46,319 bases of DNA from JANPIX01 sp031425195. Lineage in GTDB: Bacteria > Pseudomonadota > Alphaproteobacteria > Rhodobacterales > Rhodobacteraceae. The position numbers were made by a program, and so were the translations under genes. The notes below the pieces were generated by a model. That model saw nothing but the letters and a program-made list of their open reading frames with translations. It did no database searches and was not told where the DNA came from. Below are positions 31,208-39,866 of the stretch, one piece after another; the first letter of the stretch is position 1; every line of letters starts with the position of its first letter. The stretch is taken from assembly GCA_031425195.1 (NCBI GenBank), contig JANPIX010000025.1, positions 1 through 46,319 of the forward strand, written 5' to 3'.

Positions 31208-31815
31208 CGGCGGCGGTCGCGCCGCGCGCTCATCGGTTGGAAGGCCACGCCGACATGCGCCTCGCAGTAAGGTTTGCCGGGCAGGGACTGCAGGCCGCAG
31301 AACCAGAAATCTTCGGTGGCGGGGTCGCCGATCGGCCATTTGCAGGTGCGTTCGGTCAATTCCATCAAGGTCAGGCGACGCGCCCGTTTTTCAACTTCGC
31401 GAACCGAGGCCAGGGCTTCGGGGCTGATCTCGTTCAGGCTGGGCTGCGGCGGAAGGGGCTGACCGGCTGGGATGATCGCCTTACGGATCGGCAAAGGTGT
31501 GATCGTGGCCCCACTGGCAGGCGGGGCCGGACGGTCGGATGCGGGGCGTGCATCGGGCATGCGAACCGGGTCCGGCTGGGGCGCTGCCGCGCGGGGCGGC
31601 ACGGCGGCGGCGGCCGGTGCCTCGACCGGGGCTGCCACTTCCTCGTCTTCGGTGGTGCCTGCCCCACCGACGCGGTTGGACAGGCCAAGCCTGTGAACCT
31701 TGCCGATCACGGCATTGCGGGTGACGCCGCCCAGTTCCTTGGCGATCTGGCTGGCCGACTGGCCTTCGCCCCACATCTTCTTGAGCGTTTCGACGCGCTC
31801 ATCTGTCCAGGACAT
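31204..31815 (-). CDS. gcrA: GcrA cell-cycle regulator
   Basis: The 203-residue protein has the GcrA N-terminal helix-turn-helix MSWTDERVETLKKMWGEGQS followed by IAKELGGVTRNAVIGKVHRL. A Pro/Ala-rich linker covers about residues 55-135. The conserved C-terminal segment has TCKWPIGDP, FWFCGLQSLPGKPYCEAH. In Caulobacter GcrA binds sigma-70 RNA polymerase and activates promoters carrying methylated GANTC. The linker is long, as is common in Rhodobacterales. GGAGAGCACC precedes the ATG. Its stop codon overlaps that of the AsmA gene (tail-to-tail overlap of 4 bases). Confidence 0.96.
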   Translation of the reverse strand: MSWTDERVETLKKMWGEGQSASQIAKELGGVTRNAVIGKVHRLGLSNRVGGAGTTEDEEVAAPVEAPAAAAVPPRAAAPQPDPVRMPDARPASDRPAPPASGATITPLPIRKAIIPAGQPLPPQPSLNEISPEALASVREVEKRARRLTLMELTERTCKWPIGDPATEDFWFCGLQSLPGKPYCEAHVGVAFQPMSARRDRRR

Positions 31816-32121
31816 GGTGCTCTCCGGTGCTGGTGGTCTGGGTGGGCCCTTGCCCGTAGCCTGCATTTTACCGGGCTGCGCGCCGGATCACAAGAACCTG
31901 CTTTCAGGCGCGTCTGCACACTGGACAGGATTGCGCCTATCGACTAATCCCGCAGGATGGATATGCGCCAAACCCTTCTTTCGCCAAACCGACGTCAGCG
32001 CCGACGCGCCTGACCCGTCGTTTTGGCATGGCTTTGCCTGCCGTCTTGTTCCCCACCGCCTTTTTGCGTTGACGCGCCCCCCCGGCTTTGGCACGCCTAA
32101 GCCTTCCGCAAAGGAATGATC
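31816..32121. other. Divergent intergenic region gcrA / argD
   Basis: These 306 bases separate gcrA (minus) and argD (plus) and must contain both promoters. I saw no hairpin, no EcfG-type site and no small gene with a convincing ribosome-binding site. Confidence 0.45.
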
Positions 32122-33300
32122 ATGATCCCTGCCGTGCTTCCCACCTACAACCGCGCGCCGCTTGCCTTTACCCATGGCGAAGGGTCGTGGCTTTTTGCCG
32201 ACGATGGCCACCGCTATCTTGATCTTGGGGCCGGCATCGCGGTGAACGCACTGGGCCATGGGCATCCGGCGCTGGTCAAGGCGCTGGCGGATCAGGGGGG
32301 CAAGCTGTGGCATGTTTCCAACCTGTACCGCATCCCCGAGCAGGAGCGGCTGGCCGAGCGGCTGGTCGAGCATACCTTTGCAGATACGGTGTTTTTCACC
32401 AATTCTGGCACCGAAGCCTGCGAACTCGCCATAAAGATGGCACGCAAATACTGGTCCGACAAAGGACAGGCCGACCGGGTAGAGATCATCACCTTCGAGG
32501 GCGCGTTTCATGGCCGGTCCACCGGGGCCATTGCGGCGGCCGGGTCGGAAAAGATGACCAAGGGGTTCGGCCCGCTGATGCCCGGTTTCACGCAGTTGAA
32601 ATGGGGCGATCATGATGCGCTTCGCGCGGCGATCACGGAACGCACGGCTGCGGTTCTGGTCGAACCCATTCAGGGCGAGGGGGGTATCCGTGCCATGCCC
32701 GACGTCTGCCTGAAAGGTCTGCGCGATCTGTGCGACAGCACCGGCGCGTTGTTGATCCTGGACGAGGTTCAGTGCGGCATGGGGCGCACCGGGCGTCTGT
32801 TCGCGCATGAATGGGCGGGCGTTGACCCCGATATCATGATGGTCGCCAAGGGGATTGGCGGCGGATTTCCCCTGGGCGCAGTGCTGGCCACGGAAAAGGC
32901 GGCGGCGGGCATGGTTGCGGGAACGCACGGGTCCACCTATGGCGGCAATCCGCTCGCCTGTGCTGTGGGTGATGCGGTCACCGCCATCATCGCCGATGAT
33001 GCGTTTCTGGCCGAGGTTTGCCGCAAGGGCGCGATGTTTCGGCAGGGTCTGGAAGGGATCGTCGCGTCCCATCCCGATGTGTTCGAGGAAGTGCGCGGGC
33101 AGGGGTTGATCCTTGGGCTGAAGTGCAAGGCGCTGAACACGGATGTCGTCAAGGCGTGCTATGGGCAAGAGTTGCTGACGGTTCCGGCCGCCGACAACTG
33201 TGTGCGGCTGTTGCCCGCCCTGAACATTCCCGACAGTGATATTGGCGAGGCGCTGGCCCGCCTGGACCGGGCCGCGTCGGCTGTCACTTTGGCCGCATGA
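32122..33300 (+). CDS. argD: Acetylornithine aminotransferase
   Basis: The 392-residue class III PLP aminotransferase has NSGTEACELAIKMARKYW (phosphate site), D214 in LILDEVQCGMGRTG, the Schiff-base Lys243 (MMVAKGIGGGFPLGA), and the THGSTYGGNPLACAVG loop. It converts N-acetylglutamate semialdehyde to N-acetylornithine in arginine biosynthesis and may also serve as succinyl-DAP aminotransferase. ATG 32122 is chosen over 32116 because AAGGA is 6 bases upstream of it and only 1 base from the other. argF follows after 13 bases, so both are one operon. Confidence 0.96.
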   Translation: MIPAVLPTYNRAPLAFTHGEGSWLFADDGHRYLDLGAGIAVNALGHGHPALVKALADQGGKLWHVSNLYRIPEQERLAERLVEHTFADTVFFTNSGTEACELAIKMARKYWSDKGQADRVEIITFEGAFHGRSTGAIAAAGSEKMTKGFGPLMPGFTQLKWGDHDALRAAITERTAAVLVEPIQGEGGIRAMPDVCLKGLRDLCDSTGALLILDEVQCGMGRTGRLFAHEWAGVDPDIMMVAKGIGGGFPLGAVLATEKAAAGMVAGTHGSTYGGNPLACAVGDAVTAIIADDAFLAEVCRKGAMFRQGLEGIVASHPDVFEEVRGQGLILGLKCKALNTDVVKACYGQELLTVPAADNCVRLLPALNIPDSDIGEALARLDRAASAVTLAA

Positions 33301-33313
33301 CGCGAGGCAGCAG

Positions 33314-34240
33314 ATGAAACATTTTCTTGATATCCACACCACCGACGCCGCCGATCTGCGGCGGATGATCGACAGCGCGCATGCGATGAAGGCGTCACGC
33401 AACGGGCGGCCCAAGGGCACGCCCGACGATGAACAGCCCCTGCAAGGGCGGATGGTCGCGCTGATCTTTGAAAAACCATCGACGCGCACCCGCGTGTCGT
33501 TCGATGTTGGTGTGCGCCAGCTTGGCGGGGAAACCATGGTGCTGTCGGGCCGCGAAATGCAGCTTGGCCATGGCGAGACGATTGCCGATACGGCGCGGGT
33601 GTTGTCGCGCTATGTCGATCTGATCATGATCCGCACCTTTGAAGAGGCGACGCTTCTGGAAATGGCGGAACATGCGACGGTGCCTGTCATCAACGGGCTG
33701 ACGAACCGCACGCATCCCTGCCAGATCATGGCCGATGTGATGACCTATGAAGAACACCGTGGCCCGATTGCGGGGAAAAAGGTGGTCTGGGCCGGGGACG
33801 GCAACAACGTCTGCGCGTCGTTCCTGCATGCGGCGGGGCAGTTCGGGTTTGATTTCACCTTTACCGGGCCGGAAACGCTGGACCCCGAACGCGCGGCCAT
33901 CGACTTTGCGCAGTCGAAAGGCGCGCGCGCGATCATTGCCCGTGATCCGTCGCAGGCGGTTGTGGGGGCCGATCTTGTGGTCACGGATACATGGGTGTCG
34001 ATGCACGACCCCGAAAGTGCGCGGGAACGCAGGCACAATCAGTTGCGCCCCTATCAGGTGAACGAAACGCTGATGGCGCTTGCCAAGCCGGATGCCCTGT
34101 TCATGCATTGCCTGCCCGCCCACCGCAATGACGAGGCGACAAGCGCCGTCATGGATGGCCCCCATTCAGTGATTTTTGACGAGGCGGAAAACCGTCTGCA
34201 CGCGCAAAAGGCGGTCATGCGCTGGTGTCTTGGCGTCTGA
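33314..34240 (+). CDS. argF: Ornithine carbamoyltransferase
   Basis: The 308-residue protein has the carbamoyl-phosphate motif S56-T-R-T-R60 (EKPSTRTRVSFD), H134-P-C-Q137 (NRTHPCQIMAD) and the ornithine site H265-C-L-P268 (FMHCLPAHR). It makes citrulline from ornithine and carbamoyl phosphate in the arginine pathway. GAGG precedes ATG 33314. It is the second gene of the argD-argF operon; the upstream in-frame reading from 33236 is rejected. Confidence 0.97.
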   Translation: MKHFLDIHTTDAADLRRMIDSAHAMKASRNGRPKGTPDDEQPLQGRMVALIFEKPSTRTRVSFDVGVRQLGGETMVLSGREMQLGHGETIADTARVLSRYVDLIMIRTFEEATLLEMAEHATVPVINGLTNRTHPCQIMADVMTYEEHRGPIAGKKVVWAGDGNNVCASFLHAAGQFGFDFTFTGPETLDPERAAIDFAQSKGARAIIARDPSQAVVGADLVVTDTWVSMHDPESARERRHNQLRPYQVNETLMALAKPDALFMHCLPAHRNDEATSAVMDGPHSVIFDEAENRLHAQKAVMRWCLGV

Positions 34241-34246
34241 GCCGCC

Positions 34247-34813
34247 TTAGCCGACGCGGTGTTTCAGGACGACGGGAAGCACCAGATCCTCTTCGTCGGT
34301 CAGGTGCCGGATCAACAGGCGGTCAAGCCCTGCAAGATCGTCACGGAACCGGCCCGCCGCGTTATGGAGGGCCGGTTCATCCTTCGCCTGCAGCACGGCG
34401 TTCGCGCCGGATGCAAATTGGTCCAAAAGATCGTGAAGGGCGTGATGATCCTGATCCAGCATGTCGAAGCCCCGGATCAGGCGCGGCTCCATTTTGGCGA
34501 GTTGCGGGAAATAGGCGTCGTCTTCGATCTGGTGATGGCCCATCAGATCATTCAGAAACGTTGATCCCAGTTGCATGAGTCGCGGTTTGTAACGGTCGGC
34601 TGCGACAAGCCCGCCGATCGCCTGTTCGGCATCCGACTGAAGTTGTGCCAGCAGGCTGCGAAAGGCCAGATGGCGGTCAAGCCAGAACGCCACCAGCCCA
34701 TTGAAATCGGGATGTGCGCGCCAGCTGTCGCGGGGATAATCCGCAAGCAGGACCTGCAGTTCGGCAGGCAGGCCGGCCCGGTGGTCCAGCGGTAATTCAG
34801 GATCATTGGTCAT
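34247..34813 (-). CDS. Hemerythrin HHE-domain protein
   Basis: The protein has 188 residues, or 195 from an in-frame ATG at 34834. It is an all-helical HHE cation-binding domain with metal ligands in LDRHLAFRSLLAQL, MGHHQIEDDAYFPQL, LDQDHHALHDLL and IRHLTDEEDLVLPVV. This is the non-haem di-iron four-helix bundle used for oxygen, NO or iron handling. It converges with argF, with only 6 bases between the stops. The ribosome-binding site is weak for both starts. Physiological role is not clear from context. Confidence 0.9.
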   Translation of the reverse strand: MTNDPELPLDHRAGLPAELQVLLADYPRDSWRAHPDFNGLVAFWLDRHLAFRSLLAQLQSDAEQAIGGLVAADRYKPRLMQLGSTFLNDLMGHHQIEDDAYFPQLAKMEPRLIRGFDMLDQDHHALHDLLDQFASGANAVLQAKDEPALHNAAGRFRDDLAGLDRLLIRHLTDEEDLVLPVVLKHRVG

Positions 34814-34916
34814 GCGTGATATGTGTCGCGGCATCGGGGTGATGGCAAGGGCGCGCTTGACAGTTTCACGCAGCGCGCGGATCAGGGGGTAACTGTCCGT
34901 GAAAGGGCCAAATCTG

Positions 34917-35408
34917 ATGCATGATCAATCCGTCGCAACATACGACCGTTTTCTGGGCGCACTCGCCCATCTTCTGACCAAGGCCGAGACGCATTGCACG
35001 GCAAAGAAGATAGCACCGGAAGCCTTGACGGCGTTTCGGCTTTTTCCCGACATGTATCCTTTGACAAAACAAGTTCAGCTTGCCTGCGATTTTGCCGCGC
35101 GTGCCGTGGCGCGGCTTGCCGGCGATGAGCCGCAAAGTTTTCCGGACACCGAAACGACCTTTGCCGAGTTGCAGGCCCGTATCGCCGCCGCCCGCGCCTA
35201 TATTGCGGGCTTTGGCGCAGAGCGGCTTGTTGATGCGGCCACGCGGGACATCACGCTGAAGCTGCGGCATGGCGAAATGACGATGACAGGGCAAGTCTAC
35301 CTTAACGCGTTTTCGATGCCGCAGTTCTTTTTCCACATGACCACGGTTTACAATATCCTGCGCCATAACGGGATCGAGGTTGGCAAGCTGGACTTCATGG
35401 GGGCCTGA
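34917..35408 (+). CDS. DUF1993 (DinB-like) family protein
   Basis: The 163-residue helical protein has the DUF1993 layout: an N-terminal YDRFLGALAHLLTKAETHC, the phrase FRLFPDMYPLTKQVQLACDF, a middle ETTFAELQARIAAARAYI, and the C-terminal QFFFHMTTVYNILRHNGIEV. Family members have a DinB-like four-helix fold with unknown function. ATG 34917 is used; AAAGGG lies upstream at about 11 bases. The methyltransferase-like gene follows after 3 bases. Confidence 0.88.
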   Translation: MHDQSVATYDRFLGALAHLLTKAETHCTAKKIAPEALTAFRLFPDMYPLTKQVQLACDFAARAVARLAGDEPQSFPDTETTFAELQARIAAARAYIAGFGAERLVDAATRDITLKLRHGEMTMTGQVYLNAFSMPQFFFHMTTVYNILRHNGIEVGKLDFMGA

Positions 35409-35411
35409 GAC

Positions 35412-36082
35412 ATGGACAATCTGACGGCACTGGCGGATCGGTTTGGATCAGACAAAGGCTCGACCAAGCACCGTTATACGGAACTTTACCACATGCTGTT
35501 CCATCCCTACCGCGACAGGGACGTGACGTTTCTGGAAATGGGTCTGCTGATCGGGGGGCCGGAACATGGCATTTCCGCCGACCGCAAGACGAATGACCTG
35601 CCGTCGATCCGGATGTGGCTGAGTTCTTTCTCAAGGCGCAGATCCTTGGGCTTGATGTGTCGGATTTCGGTTGGTTCACCGACCCGCGGTTTCAATTCTT
35701 CCGCTGCGATATGGACGCGCGCGACAATATCCGCGCGGCGGCGGATGGGATGCCGCCGCTTGATATCGTGATCGACGATGCCAGCCATGCGTCACACCAC
35801 CAGCAGAATGCCTTTCTGGAACTGTTCCCCAGACTGAAGTCAGGCGGGCTTTACATCATCGAGGATCTGCGGTGGCAGCCTGAAACCTATGAACGGCCTG
35901 CCATCACCAAAACGGCAGACCTGTTCCGTGGTTTTTCCGAACAGCGCATATTTCAGCATGCCGATCCAGCCGTGCAGGCGGCATTCGCGCAGATCGCCCC
36001 CGAGATTTCGGGGTGTTTCATGTTTCAGGTGCACTACGACAAAAAGCGCAAGGATCAGGTGGCGGTCATCCACAAGCGTTAG
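35412..36082 (+). pseudogene. Class I SAM-dependent methyltransferase, frameshifted
   Basis: The first frame (from ATG 35412) reads as the start of this family: TALADRFGSDKGSTKHRYTE, then FLEMGLLIGGPEHG and LPSIRMW. At about 35621 the family sequence jumps to the next frame, which continues EFFLKAQILGLDVSDFGWF, DIVIDDASHASHHQQNAFLE and LKSGGLYIIEDLRWQPE to the TAG at 36082. Restoring one G (CTG-GAG-TTC) would join the halves into one protein of about 223 residues. The downstream half keeps normal codon bias, so the lesion is recent or a sequencing error. The protein's substrate is unknown. It is probably co-transcribed with the DUF1993 gene. Confidence 0.85.
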
Positions 36083-36083
36083 G

Positions 36084-37256
36084 CTAAGCGCCGCGCTTGG
36101 TTGCCCCGTCTGCCGCTGCGGCCCGTCCTGCCAATGCGCTGACGAACAGCAAAAGCAGGGCCAGTGTGCCATAGGTCCAGCGGAACCCGATATGTTCGGC
36201 CACAAACCCGATGCTGGACGGGGCGATCAGGATGCCCGAATAGCCCACCATGGTGACAGCGGCGATACCTGAACCGGCGGAAAGGCCGGGATGGTTGCCA
36301 GCAGCCGAAAACAGGATCGGCACCATGTTGGCGACACCGATACCCGACAGGGCAAAGCTGCCGATGGCCATCCATTCGGACTGCGCGACAGCGCCCCCGA
36401 ATAGACCCACCGCTGCGATCACGCCGGACACCTGCAAGGTGCGCACGGCGCCAAACCGGTTGCGGATGTGATCCCCGAAAAAACGCACGATGGCCATGGC
36501 CCCGGCGAAAAAGCCGAAGGCATAGCCTGATGTGGCGATATCGGACCCCAGTTCCTTGGACAGATACAGCGCCGCCCAGTCCAGCACCGCCCCTTCGGGC
36601 ACCATTGAAAACAGGGCCATGGCACCAATGATCCAGAGTGCGGCATCGCGCGGCAACAAGGCGGGCTTTGGCCCCCCGGGTGCAGGCTGGGCCGCCACGT
36701 GATCTTCGGCCAGCAGAAACGGCATCGCCCCAAGGACCAGAACCGCCGCCACCCCGGCGGCCCAGAAGGCCTGCACCCCGGCACCGTAGGCTGCGATGAT
36801 CTGACCGCCCATGATACCGCCGACAAAGCCCCCAAGGCTCCAAAACCCGTGGCTTGACGACATGATGGCGCGGCCAAGCCGCCGCTCCACCTCCACCGCG
36901 TTGGCATTCATGCCGACGTCCATGCAGCCAATCAGCGCGCCAAACGCCGCCATGGCGAGGGCAAGAAGCGGGATTGACGGGGCATAGACGATGATCGGCA
37001 GCAGCGGCACGACAGACAGCGCGAAGGCGCGCACAACGGCCCGCGATCCGAACCGTGCAATCAGCCGCCCGGCGAACAGCATGGCGCAGACGGCCCCCAG
37101 GCCAAGGACAAGGATCAGCAGACCAAGGGTTGTTTCGGTGATCTGGTGGCGTGGCAGCAGCAGCGGAATTTGCGGGGCCCAGGCGCCCATTGCAAAGCCG
37201 TTTGCCGAAAACATCGCTGCAATCGCCCAGCGACCGCGTCGTGCCTCATGATCCAT
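36084..37256 (-). CDS. Major facilitator superfamily transporter
   Basis: The 390-residue protein has about twelve hydrophobic segments, with the MFS-typical loop FAGRLIARFGSRAVVR between helices 2 and 3 and SHGFWSLGGFVGGIMGGQII in the first half. It resembles the YbjJ-type branch of MFS proteins, whose substrates are mostly unknown. ATG 37256 has AAGGGG upstream; a longer frame to 37343 is rejected. It converges with the methyltransferase gene, one base between the stop codons. Confidence 0.9.
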   Translation of the reverse strand: MDHEARRGRWAIAAMFSANGFAMGAWAPQIPLLLPRHQITETTLGLLILVLGLGAVCAMLFAGRLIARFGSRAVVRAFALSVVPLLPIIVYAPSIPLLALAMAAFGALIGCMDVGMNANAVEVERRLGRAIMSSSHGFWSLGGFVGGIMGGQIIAAYGAGVQAFWAAGVAAVLVLGAMPFLLAEDHVAAQPAPGGPKPALLPRDAALWIIGAMALFSMVPEGAVLDWAALYLSKELGSDIATSGYAFGFFAGAMAIVRFFGDHIRNRFGAVRTLQVSGVIAAVGLFGGAVAQSEWMAIGSFALSGIGVANMVPILFSAAGNHPGLSAGSGIAAVTMVGYSGILIAPSSIGFVAEHIGFRWTYGTLALLLLFVSALAGRAAAADGATKRGA

Positions 37257-37367
37257 GTGCTGCCCCTTTGTCTTTGCCCCTCCGATACTGTGCGCCTTCG
37301 CCAAGCGAAAGGGCAGGCGCGTTAACAAGTTGTAACCGAACATGACAGCGCGCGAGCGGACGCGGCC

Positions 37368-38603
37368 CTATTCGGTGCGCGGTGCGCCGCCCTGAAAATC
37401 GTTGGGCCGGGAATAGCCGCAGGGTTCTTCCTGCATTTCAAGGTGCAGACGGTTGCCCGTGTAGGGATGGGCGCGGGCCACATCCTCATCGAAACTGATG
37501 CCAAGGCCGGGTTCTTCGGGTGGTATGATGTACCCGTCTTCCCATTTTATCGAATTGCGGATCAGCTTTTGATGAAACGCGCCGCCGTCTTCGATGGTTT
37601 CGGCGATCAGAAGGTTCGGGATGGATGCCGCGAAATGCACGTTTGCGGCCCACTCCACCGGCCCTGCATACAGATGAGGTGCCATTTCGGCGTTGAAGAT
37701 TTCGGCCATGGCCGCGATCTTCTTGGCCTCCCATATGCCGCCGACGCGCCCGAGTGCGGGCTGCAGGATCTTGACCCCGCCTGCGCGCAAAAGGGTTCCG
37801 AACTCCGCCTTGGTCGTCATCCGTTCGCCGGTTGCCAGCGGGATGCGGACGTGCGCCGCGACTTCGGCAAATTCCAGCAGATTGTCAGGCGGGATAGGTT
37901 CTTCGTACCAAAGCGGGTTGTAGGGTTCCAAGGCGCGGCCCATGCGTATGGCACCCGGCGTGGTGAACTGGCCGTGCGTGCCGAACAGAAGATCGGCCCT
38001 GTCGCCCACCGCCTCGCGGATGGCCTTGCAAAAGGCGACCGACCGGGTGATGTCGGACATTGCGGGTTCATGGCCGCCCCGGATGGTATAGGGGCCCGCG
38101 GGATCGAACTTCACGGCGGTGAAGCCCATGTTTACAAATCGCAAAGCCGCTGTTGCTGCGGCATCAGGGTCGGACCAGAAGGCGGCGCTTTCCTTGCCGG
38201 GTTCGGGATAAAGATAGGTATAGCTGCGGATACGGTCGTTCATCCGCCCGCCCAGCAGCGCCCAGACAGGCCGGTTCCGTGCCTTGCCCAGAATGTCCCA
38301 GCAGGCGATTTCGAGCCCGGAAAACGCGCCCATCACCGTTGGATCAGGCCGCTGCGTGAACCCTGACGAATAGGCGCGGCGGAACATCAGTTCTATGTTT
38401 TCCGGGTTCTGGCCTGCCATGTGCCGTTCGAACACATCCTCGATCACAGCGGCCATCACCTTTGGCCCGACCGTCGACGCATAACATTCGCCATAGCCGA
38501 CGATGCCGTCGTCCGTGGTCAGTTTCGGAAAGATCCAGTAGCGCCCGCCCCAGCCGGGTGCGGGCGGGGCCACGATGAAAATTTCAAGCTCGGTAAGACG
38601 CAT
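37368..38603 (-). CDS. Mandelate racemase/muconate lactonizing enzyme-family protein (enolase superfamily)
   Basis: The 411-residue protein has the N-terminal capping domain and the C-terminal barrel of the enolase superfamily. Motifs are FSGLEIACWDILGKARNRPV, the VKFDP strand, LWYEEPIPPDN (E234/E235), TGERMTT (E260) and APHLYAGPVEW (H310). Such enzymes act on sugar acids as dehydratases or cycloisomerases through a Mg-stabilised enolate. At the third barrel strand the usual metal-ligand Asp is replaced: the sequence reads FGTHGQF (207-213), with G208 in that position. Exact substrate not assignable. AGGA precedes the ATG. It sits between two MFS genes, one of which may import its substrate. 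Confidence 0.88.
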   Translation of the reverse strand: MRLTELEIFIVAPPAPGWGGRYWIFPKLTTDDGIVGYGECYASTVGPKVMAAVIEDVFERHMAGQNPENIELMFRRAYSSGFTQRPDPTVMGAFSGLEIACWDILGKARNRPVWALLGGRMNDRIRSYTYLYPEPGKESAAFWSDPDAAATAALRFVNMGFTAVKFDPAGPYTIRGGHEPAMSDITRSVAFCKAIREAVGDRADLLFGTHGQFTTPGAIRMGRALEPYNPLWYEEPIPPDNLLEFAEVAAHVRIPLATGERMTTKAEFGTLLRAGGVKILQPALGRVGGIWEAKKIAAMAEIFNAEMAPHLYAGPVEWAANVHFAASIPNLLIAETIEDGGAFHQKLIRNSIKWEDGYIIPPEEPGLGISFDEDVARAHPYTGNRLHLEMQEEPCGYSRPNDFQGGAPRTE

Positions 38604-38630
38604 GGGCCTGTCCTGACTGGCAGTGATCGG

Positions 38631-39857
38631 TCAGACCGAAGATGCGGCAGGGGTGGCTGCTTGCGCGCGGATCCGCGACATGAGGGTGACGCAAACAAGC
38701 ATCAGCACCGCCGCCAGCAGGAACGGTGCGCCCGGCGCAAAGATCGCGGCACCGGGGGCGGTGAACACGGCAAAGGTGTTGGTCATGATCAGGGGGGCCG
38801 TGATCATCGCCACGGCGTTCAGCGATGAAAGGACGCCCTGCACCTCGCCCTGCGCATCAGGGGCAGTGTCGCGCGAAATCAGGGCCTGAAGGGCCGGGGT
38901 CACCACGCCGCCCAAGGCCGTGATCGGCGTGATTGCCAATGCCAGAACCGGCGACGTGACAAGGCCAAGCGCACCGAGCGTTGCCACATCGACCCACATC
39001 CCGAGATAAGCCGCCTTCGCCTCGCCAAACCGGCGGATCAGGGGGCCGACAAGCAGGGCCTGACCCGCCGCGAAACACACGCCGTACAAGGCCAGCGACA
39101 CGCCGATCATGGCGGTTGACCAGCCGAACCTTGCATGCCCGTAATAGGCCCAGACCGCTGGATAGACGTTCATTGCGATGCCAAGGATCAGGAAGACCAA
39201 CAGCGGCAGACGCAGCTGACGCAGGCGCGTGACGGCCATCAGGGCACCCAGCGGATTGGCGCGTGACCAGGCAAAGCGCCGCCTTGTGGCATCGGTCACG
39301 GTTTCGGGCAGGATCAACGCACCGAACACAAGGTTCGCCGCAGCCAGCGCCGCCGCCGCATAAAACGGTGCGCGAATGTCAATCACGGCAAGCAGGCCGC
39401 CGATCAACGGCCCCAGAACGAAGCCCACGCCGAAACAGGCACCGATCAGCCCAAACCGCGCGCCGCGCTTTTCCACGGGCGTGATGTCGGCAATGTAGGC
39501 CGCCGCCGTGGCGTTCGTCGCCGCCGTGATACCTGTGACCACCCGCGCGACAAGCAGCAGCCCGATGGTTTGCGCCGTTGCCATCACCAGATAGCCAAGC
39601 GCCATGATGCCCACCGAAATCAGCAGCACCGGACGCCGGCCAAACCGGTCTGACAGGCTGCCGATCACGGGGCCGAACAGGAATTGCATGACGGCAAACA
39701 CCGCCGACAAGGTGCCGCCCCACACAGCAGCCTGTGCCAGCGAGCCCCCGGTGACCTGTTGGAGCAGGTCTGGCATGACGGGGAAGATCAATCCTATGCC
39801 AATGGCGTCCAGAAGCACGGTGATCAGAATGAACGTCAGGGGAAGGCGGCTTTGCAT
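38631..39857 (-). CDS. MFS transporter, tetracycline-resistance (TetA)-like class
   Basis: The 408-residue protein has twelve predicted membrane segments. The N-terminal ILITVLLDAIGIGLIFPVMP and the loop GSLSDRFGRRPVLLISVGIM are the pattern of the drug:H+ antiporter TetA branch, and GFVLGPLIGG is antiporter motif C. Many chromosomal members are not resistance genes, so a drug phenotype should not be assumed. AGGG precedes ATG 39857. It lies 27 bases upstream of the enolase-superfamily gene on the same strand, so the two may be co-transcribed. Confidence 0.92.
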   Translation of the reverse strand: MQSRLPLTFILITVLLDAIGIGLIFPVMPDLLQQVTGGSLAQAAVWGGTLSAVFAVMQFLFGPVIGSLSDRFGRRPVLLISVGIMALGYLVMATAQTIGLLLVARVVTGITAATNATAAAYIADITPVEKRGARFGLIGACFGVGFVLGPLIGGLLAVIDIRAPFYAAAALAAANLVFGALILPETVTDATRRRFAWSRANPLGALMAVTRLRQLRLPLLVFLILGIAMNVYPAVWAYYGHARFGWSTAMIGVSLALYGVCFAAGQALLVGPLIRRFGEAKAAYLGMWVDVATLGALGLVTSPVLALAITPITALGGVVTPALQALISRDTAPDAQGEVQGVLSSLNAVAMITAPLIMTNTFAVFTAPGAAIFAPGAPFLLAAVLMLVCVTLMSRIRAQAATPAASSV

Positions 39858-39866
39858 GGCGGGACC

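Noticed and set aside
29429..31339. Minus-strand 636-residue ORF opposite the AsmA gene
   Set aside because: Arg/His/Pro-rich shadow of a high-GC gene with no domain.
31888..33537. Minus-strand 549-residue ORF opposite argD and argF
   Set aside because: Both underlying plus-strand genes are unmistakable enzymes; the antisense product has no recognisable motif.
34857..34880. TTGACA as a sigma-70 -35 box upstream of the DUF1993 gene
   Set aside because: No acceptable -10 box is seen at 16-18 bases, so one hexamer alone is not enough.
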